A stretch of 36,188 bases of DNA from an uncultured Rhodocyclaceae bacterium (GTDB lineage: Bacteria > Pseudomonadota > Gammaproteobacteria > Burkholderiales > Rhodocyclaceae): the NCBI GenBank assembly GCA_934271525.1, contig CAKQRL010000018.1, forward strand, positions 1 to 36,188, written 5' to 3'. This document shows positions 32,142-36,188 of this stretch, piece after piece; the first letter of the stretch is position 1; each line of letters begins with the position of its first letter. The position numbers and the translations under genes are program-made. The notes under the pieces were generated by a model. It had not been told where the DNA came from. It worked only from the letters and a program-made list of their open reading frames with translations, and searched no databases.

Positions 32142-32921
32142 ATGTTTATTGATTCCCATTGTCATCCGAATTTGCCTGAATTAAAAAACCGCACAAACGA
32201 AGTGCTGGCGAATATGCACGCGGCAAATGTTTGCCAAGCTCTTTGCATCGGCGTGAATTTGGAAGATTTTCACGAAGTTTTGGCATTGGCAGAAAACCAC
32301 GCGGAATTTTGGGCTAGCGTGGGCGTTCATCCGGAATACAAAGATGCTTATGAACCATCGGTTGAGGTTTTAATAGAAAAAGCCCAACATCCCAAGGTTA
32401 TTGCCATTGGCGAAGCGGGCTTGGATTACCATTGGCATTCTGATGCGCCCGAATGGCAAAAGCAACGTTTTCGCACCCACATTCGCGCGGCAATTGCCAT
32501 CAAAAAACCCATCATCGTCCACACGCGCCAAGCCATTGCCGACACGCTTAGCATCTTAAAAGACGAGCACGCAGAACAATGCGGCGGCATTATGCACTGC
32601 TTCACCGAAGACGTGGCGGCAATGAAAACAGCCTTGGATTTGGGTTTTTACATTTCTTTTTCAGGCATTGTTAGTTTTAAAAACGCCAAAACCGTGCATG
32701 AATCAGCGCGGTTTTGCCCCCTTGACCGAATGCTGATTGAAACAGACGCGCCTTATTTGGCGCCCGTGCCGCATCGCGGCAAAATCAACGAACCCGCCTT
32801 TGTGGCGCACACTGCCGTTGCCGTAGCGGCTTTAAAAAATCTGCCCGTATCTGAAATCGGCAAAATCACCACAGAAAATTTTTACCGCCTTTTCCCCAAT
32901 ACAAAAAAGGATATCCAATGA
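32142..32921 (+). CDS. TatD-family metal-dependent deoxyribonuclease
   Basis: 259 residues of the YcfH/TatD type. Metal ligands: His in DSHCHPNL, Glu in IGEAGLDYHWH, His in IIVHTRQA and MHCFTED, and Asp in ETDAPYLAPVPHRGK. These TIM-barrel enzymes degrade DNA from the 3' end or act on D-amino-acyl-tRNA. Place after pilZ and before an ankyrin gene is conserved in betaproteobacteria. The ATG follows the right arm of a repeat by 11 nt and has no ribosome site except the GGA of the arm. The stop overlaps the next gene as ATGA. Confidence 0.93.
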   Translation: MFIDSHCHPNLPELKNRTNEVLANMHAANVCQALCIGVNLEDFHEVLALAENHAEFWASVGVHPEYKDAYEPSVEVLIEKAQHPKVIAIGEAGLDYHWHSDAPEWQKQRFRTHIRAAIAIKKPIIVHTRQAIADTLSILKDEHAEQCGGIMHCFTEDVAAMKTALDLGFYISFSGIVSFKNAKTVHESARFCPLDRMLIETDAPYLAPVPHRGKINEPAFVAHTAVAVAALKNLPVSEIGKITTENFYRLFPNTKKDIQ

Positions 32922-33565
32922 AATCTTTGCTTTTTTTATTATGCTTTCTTAGCACCTTCGCCACTTTCGCCGCGTCCTATGACGATGCCATTTCCGCCGC
33001 AAAAATGAACGATGCCAACGGATTAAACAAAATTCTGGCAAAGGGTCTCTCGCCCAACACAACGGATGCGCAAGGCAACTCCATCTTGCTTTTGGCAGCG
33101 CGCGAAGGCAGCAAAGACGCGGTGGATATCATTTTGCGCTATTCGCCCGACATTGACGCACCGAATATGGTGGGCGACACAGCGCTTAAAATTGCCGCTT
33201 ACAACGGCCATTTGGCGATTGTGAAAATGTTGTTGCAATCGGGCGCGTCTTTGGAATCTGACGACTGGTCGGCGCTAACCTACGCCGCTTTGAACGCACA
33301 CACGGAAGTGGCAGAATTTTTGATTAAAAAAGGAGCGGATGTGAATGCGCCCTCCAAAAACGGCACCACGCCCTTGATGGCGGCGGCGCGGCGTGGCGCT
33401 TTTGATTTGGTGAAAATATTAGTGGCTAAAAAAGCGAATTTGCACGCCGCCACCGACCGCGGTGAAACAGCGGTTGACATTGCGTTAAAACGCGGGAACA
33501 CGGAAATTGCCGAATATTTGATGGCACAAGGCGCAACCGCCAATAAAAAAGCACCAAAAAAATAA
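32918..33565 (+). CDS. Exported ankyrin-repeat protein
   Basis: 215 residues with a signal peptide (KSLLFLLCFLSTFATFAAS) and about five ankyrin repeats, for example GNSILLLAAREGSKDAVDIIL, GDTALKIAAYNGHLAIVKMLL, SALTYAALNAHTEVAEFLI, GTTPLMAAARRGAFDLVKIL and GETAVDIALKRGNTEIAEYLM. The C-terminus is lysine-rich. It is probably periplasmic and binds a protein partner; the partner is unknown. It overlaps tatD by four bases, so the two are likely co-translated. Confidence 0.9.
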   Translation: MKSLLFLLCFLSTFATFAASYDDAISAAKMNDANGLNKILAKGLSPNTTDAQGNSILLLAAREGSKDAVDIILRYSPDIDAPNMVGDTALKIAAYNGHLAIVKMLLQSGASLESDDWSALTYAALNAHTEVAEFLIKKGADVNAPSKNGTTPLMAAARRGAFDLVKILVAKKANLHAATDRGETAVDIALKRGNTEIAEYLMAQGATANKKAPKK

Positions 33566-33569
33566 TTTT

Positions 33570-33580
33570 CCACGGTAAAC
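33570..33580 (+). repeat. Single CCACGGTMAAC arm (A variant) before the ybbN-like gene
   Basis: Exact copy followed by TTTTTTTTGAAAA and the ATG 19 nt after the arm; no second arm. Confidence 0.9.
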
Positions 33581-33599
33581 CTTTGATTTTTTTTGAAAA

Positions 33600-34415
33600 A
33601 TGAAAACCATAACCTTAGAAAACATTGAAACGGAAATACTTCAAGCCTCATTCAAAGCGCCTGTTCTGGTGCTTTTTTGGGCAACGCGCGTAGAAGAATC
33701 GCAAAATTTGTTGCAATTGTTGGAGAAAATCGCGCCCGATTTAACCCTACAAACCGCCGCGGCAAACTTGGAAGAAATGCCGCAAATCGCGCAGTATTTC
33801 GGCGTTTCTGCCTTGCCGTCTTTGAAAATCATTGACCAAGGTCAACTTGTTGCCGATTTTGCAGGTGCTATGGATGAAAATCAATTGCGCCATTTTTTAA
33901 AGGATTATTTGAAAAGCGATGTCCACCCGCAAATTCAAGCGGCGTTGGCAGCAGGCAACTTGGAAAACGCTTTGCAACTTGCAGAATCAGCGCTTTTAAA
34001 CGATTCCAAAAACGAAGTCATTTTGTTGGATTTGGCGGAAATATTTTTGGCAAAAAAAGCCTTGGATAACGCCGAAGCGCTTTTAAAGCAAACCTTCACA
34101 GCAGAAACCGCGCGGGCACAAACACTTAACAAACGCTTAGCCCTTTTAAAAAACGCCCCAAGTGTAGAATCCTTGCAAAACAAAATCGCCCAAGAACCTG
34201 AAAATTGGGCGTTGCGCTTGGATTTGGCGCGCGCGCTCATTGCCAATAACCAAGCCGAATCAGCACTTGATTCGGCACTTTTTGTTTTGGAAAAAGACAA
34301 AACAAACGATGCCGCCAAAAAAACGCTTTTAGAACTCTTTGCCGCTTTGGAAGGCGAAACTTTTGAAGATTTGGTGCGCCAAAAACGGCGCCAAATGGCG
34401 CGGATTTTAAATTAA
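33600..34415 (+). CDS. YbbN/CnoX-like thioredoxin-fold and TPR protein
   Basis: 271 residues. An N-terminal thioredoxin fold (about 1-108: APVLVLFWATR, VSALPSLKIIDQGQLV with the cis-Pro loop, FAGAMDENQLRHFL) is joined to TPR-like helices (about 112-271). Where thioredoxins have WCxxC, this protein reads ATRVEES, so it has no redox cysteines. E. coli YbbN (CnoX) is a holdase that passes unfolded proteins to GroEL and DnaK; some family members also lack the CxxC, so a chaperone-like role without disulfide chemistry is likely. No ribosome site is visible; the start follows a repeat arm and its core. Confidence 0.85.
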   Translation: MKTITLENIETEILQASFKAPVLVLFWATRVEESQNLLQLLEKIAPDLTLQTAAANLEEMPQIAQYFGVSALPSLKIIDQGQLVADFAGAMDENQLRHFLKDYLKSDVHPQIQAALAAGNLENALQLAESALLNDSKNEVILLDLAEIFLAKKALDNAEALLKQTFTAETARAQTLNKRLALLKNAPSVESLQNKIAQEPENWALRLDLARALIANNQAESALDSALFVLEKDKTNDAAKKTLLELFAALEGETFEDLVRQKRRQMARILN

Positions 34416-34435
34416 AAGTTTTCCTTTCAAAAAAT

Positions 34436-34446
34436 CCACGGTCAAC
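34436..34446 (+). repeat. Single CCACGGTMAAC arm (C variant) before nnr
   Basis: Exact copy followed by AAAATTTTCAAAAAAA and the nnr ATG 21 nt after the arm; no second arm. Confidence 0.9.
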
Positions 34447-34467
34447 GTCCTAAAATTTTCAAAAAAA

Positions 34468-35955
34468 ATGCACGCCCCACTTTATTTTGTTGAATCCATC
34501 AAAAAAATAGAAAAAGCCTTTTTGCACACGCCTTTGATGCAACGCGCAGGGCAAGCCGCCGCACAATGGGCAAAGGAATTAAAAGGCGAAAATCCGCACC
34601 CCATCGTGATTTTGGCAGGCTTGGGCAACAACGGCGGCGATGCGCTTGTTTGCGCCACACAGCTTTTAAAATGGCAAGTGCCCATTCAGGTGATTTTCAC
34701 GGGTGACCCCAAACGTATGCCGCGTGATGCCTTTGCCGCCTTGCAAAAATTTTTGGCAGCAGGCGGCACCACGCAAAGCACTTTGCCTTCCAAGGTCGGC
34801 AACATTTCGTTGATTGTGGATGGGTTGTTCGGAATCGGCATCAATCGCGCGCCAGACGGGCTTTACGCTCATTTGATTCAATGGGCAAACAATATAGGCG
34901 CGCCAATTTTGGCATTGGATGGTCCTTCTGGCTTTTTGCTCAACAACGGCAAAGCCTTGGAACCCGCCATTCGCGCGGATTACACCTTGTCGTTTATTGC
35001 AGGAAAACCCGGGCTTTTTACGGCAGATGGCGTGGATTTTTGCGGCAAGGTCAAAATCGCAACACTGGACATACCGCTTTCTGCCTTTGCGCCCGATGGT
35101 TTTTGCGTTGATACCACGCTTTTTTCGCAATATTTAACCGCACGCGCCAAAAATTCGCACAAAGGTTGTTTTGGCAACGTTGGCGTTTTGGGCGGCTCGC
35201 GTTCTATGGTCGGCGCCGCCATTTTAGCCGCCCGCGCCGCACTGCATTTGGGTGCGGGCAAGGTTTATTTGGGTTTACTTGATTCGGATGCGCCAAGCTT
35301 TGATTTTTGCCAACCCGAATTGATGATTCGCCCTGCCGACCTTTTGCTTCACACAGATTTGTCGGCACTTGTGATTGGCCCGGGTTTGGGTCGCTCCAAC
35401 GAGGCTTTGCGTTTTTTGGAAGAATGCTTGAACCTTGCAACGCCCTTAATTTTGGATGCAGACGCTTTAAATTTAATTGCTTTGCACGAAAAATTACAGA
35501 AATTGTTAAAAGAACGCCCGCCAACCACAACCATTTTAACGCCACACCCGGCGGAAGCCGCGCGGCTATTAGCTTATAAACCAGCGCAGGTGCAAACAGA
35601 CCGCATCCACGCGGCTAAAAATTTAAGCAAAAAATTCCAAACGCCCGTGGTGTTAAAAGGTGCGGGTAGCGTCATCGCCACACCCGAAAAACGCGAATTT
35701 TTCATCAACACATCAGGCAACGCAGGCTTGGCAACGGCTGGCACGGGCGATGTGTTGAGCGGTTTCATCGCCGCACTTGTTGCCCAAGGCTGGCCAATGT
35801 TGGAAGCCACACTTGCCGCCGTGCATTTGCACGGCAAATCTGCCGAGTTGTTGGAGTCGGAAAACATCGGTCCCGTTGGTTTAACAGCAGGCGAAATCAT
35901 CCTGCCTGCCCGCAAAATATTCAATGCGTGGATTAAAGAAAATAACCCACGCTAA
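34468..35955 (+). CDS. nnr: Bifunctional NAD(P)H-hydrate epimerase/dehydratase
   Basis: 495 residues, both domains present. The epimerase domain (about 1-210) has LAGLGNNGGDALVCATQL and VDGLFGIGINR, with DGPSGF. The ADP-dependent dehydratase domain (about 225-490) has GNVGVLGGSRSMVGAAILAARAAL, VIGPGLGRS, LDADALN, LTPHPAEAARLL and NAGLATAGTGDVLSGFIAALVAQG with the catalytic Asp. Together they repair hydrated NADH and NADPH. No ribosome site is seen. The last residues, NPR, and the TAA stop are formed by a repeat arm with one change (CCACGCTAAAC). Confidence 0.96.
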   Translation: MHAPLYFVESIKKIEKAFLHTPLMQRAGQAAAQWAKELKGENPHPIVILAGLGNNGGDALVCATQLLKWQVPIQVIFTGDPKRMPRDAFAALQKFLAAGGTTQSTLPSKVGNISLIVDGLFGIGINRAPDGLYAHLIQWANNIGAPILALDGPSGFLLNNGKALEPAIRADYTLSFIAGKPGLFTADGVDFCGKVKIATLDIPLSAFAPDGFCVDTTLFSQYLTARAKNSHKGCFGNVGVLGGSRSMVGAAILAARAALHLGAGKVYLGLLDSDAPSFDFCQPELMIRPADLLLHTDLSALVIGPGLGRSNEALRFLEECLNLATPLILDADALNLIALHEKLQKLLKERPPTTTILTPHPAEAARLLAYKPAQVQTDRIHAAKNLSKKFQTPVVLKGAGSVIATPEKREFFINTSGNAGLATAGTGDVLSGFIAALVAQGWPMLEATLAAVHLHGKSAELLESENIGPVGLTAGEIILPARKIFNAWIKENNPR

Positions 35956-35995
35956 ACAATCAAAAAAATTCAAAAAAACTTTTAGTTTACCGTGG
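35947..35995. repeat. CCACGGTMAAC inverted pair 11
   Basis: Left arm 35947-35957 (ccacgCtaaac, one change, contains the nnr stop) and right arm 35985-35995 (exact A variant), with core AATTCAAAAAAACTT. Confidence 0.88.
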
Positions 35996-36004
35996 AAAAA
36001 ATTC

Positions 36005-36085
36005 AAAATTTAAATTTAAATTAAAATTAAAATTAAAATTTAAATTAAAATTTAAATTAAAATTTAAATTAAATTAAAAATAAAA
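36005..36085. repeat. AT-only simple-sequence tract
   Basis: About 80 bases made only of A and T, built from AAATT/TAAATT units; in the middle a 12-base unit (TTTAAATTAAAA) recurs at least three times. It lies between nnr and the partial gene at the window end. Copy number may vary by slippage. Confidence 0.85.
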
Positions 36086-36092
36086 AAACAAA

Positions 36093-36188
36093 TTAATATT
36101 TTTTAGAAAACTCTTCTGCAATCCACTCGCCCAAATCGGTGTTTAACATTCCAGAATCCCAAACAAATTCCGTTTTATTAAACTTTTT
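36093..36188 (-). CDS. C-terminal end of an unidentified protein
   Basis: The minus strand is open from the window edge to a TAA at 36095-36093, encoding 31 residues that contain FVWDSGMLNTDLGEWIAEEF and end SKKY. The composition (Trp, acidic helix, basic end) is that of a real gene end, and it lies after an intergenic tract. The family cannot be told from this fragment. Confidence 0.6.
   Translation of the reverse strand, partial: KKFNKTEFVWDSGMLNTDLGEWIAEEFSKKY

Noticed and set aside
33836..33846. CCAAGGTCAAC in the ybbN-like gene
   Set aside because: One base from the C variant, but with no T/A core beside it and fully explained by coding for DQGQL; left out of the count.
957..35995. Repeats as a CRISPR array
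   Set aside because: Copies are spread singly or as inverted pairs over 35 kb, with genes between and no regular spacers or cas genes.

Overview
The window looks like chromosomal DNA of an AT-rich betaproteobacterium. The evidence is gene order: folE2-dxs-ispA-xseB facing a Rieske oxygenase gene, then corC-lnt; mltG-tmk-holB-pilZ-tatD-ankyrin; pdxJ-acpS-nagZ; and FolE2-type GTP cyclohydrolase. Flagellar genes (fliE, fliF, fliG, fliH and a FlrB/FleS-like kinase) and a type IV pilus type PilZ protein suggest a motile, piliated cell. The species cannot be named from sequence alone. Coding density is very high; no gene-free stretch exceeds about 190 bases.

Layout. 1-934: 3' part of a family 2 glycosyltransferase gene. 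998-2274: two adjacent toxin-antitoxin-like pairs on the minus strand. 2363-4451: tusA and mnmC (minus), both linked to modification of the tRNA wobble uridine. 4512-5902: lspA-ispH. 5956-9135: a large single-chain restriction-methylation enzyme, very AT-rich, probably acquired. 9217-9985: sigma-54 promoter, fliE and a small exported cysteine-containing protein. 10083-11507: a sulfotransferase-like protein of unknown role. 11587-15306: xseB-ispA-dxs-folE2 operon (minus). 15407-18904: Rieske oxygenase, corC, lnt. Then tRNA-Thr(CGT), ung, tRNA-Ser(TGA), the flagellar-type histidine kinase, fliF-fliG-fliH, murJ, nagZ/acpS/pdxJ (minus), mltG-tmk-holB-pilZ-tatD-ankyrin, a YbbN-like thioredoxin/TPR protein, nnr, an AT-only simple repeat, and the last codons of a minus-strand gene.

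The outstanding feature is an 11-base word, CCACGGTMAAC (M = A or C). I count 32 copies here: 24 exact, 2 with G at the variable position, and 6 with one change. Eleven convergent inverted pairs, usually about 49 bp long around a T-run/A-run core, sit mostly between genes. Ten single arms lie at gene starts or inside genes. Four genes (toxin, mnmC, the restriction enzyme, nnr) take their stop codon from an arm, two (fliH, tmk) take their start codon from one, and mnmC, ung, the ybbN-like gene and nnr start 18-21 nt after an arm. Copies are also translated in frame inside dxs, lnt and probably acpS. I read this as either a dispersed palindromic element or an undescribed DNA-uptake-type signal; its uneven arm pairing and its fit into coding sequence lean toward a recognised word rather than only a hairpin.

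Other points: fliE is separated from fliFGH by about 11.5 kb and fliI/fliJ do not follow fliH; FliH has 17 glycines at exact four-residue spacing; UNG has Phe where the family has His in GQDPYH; and two promoters carry palindromes between their -35 and -10 boxes.
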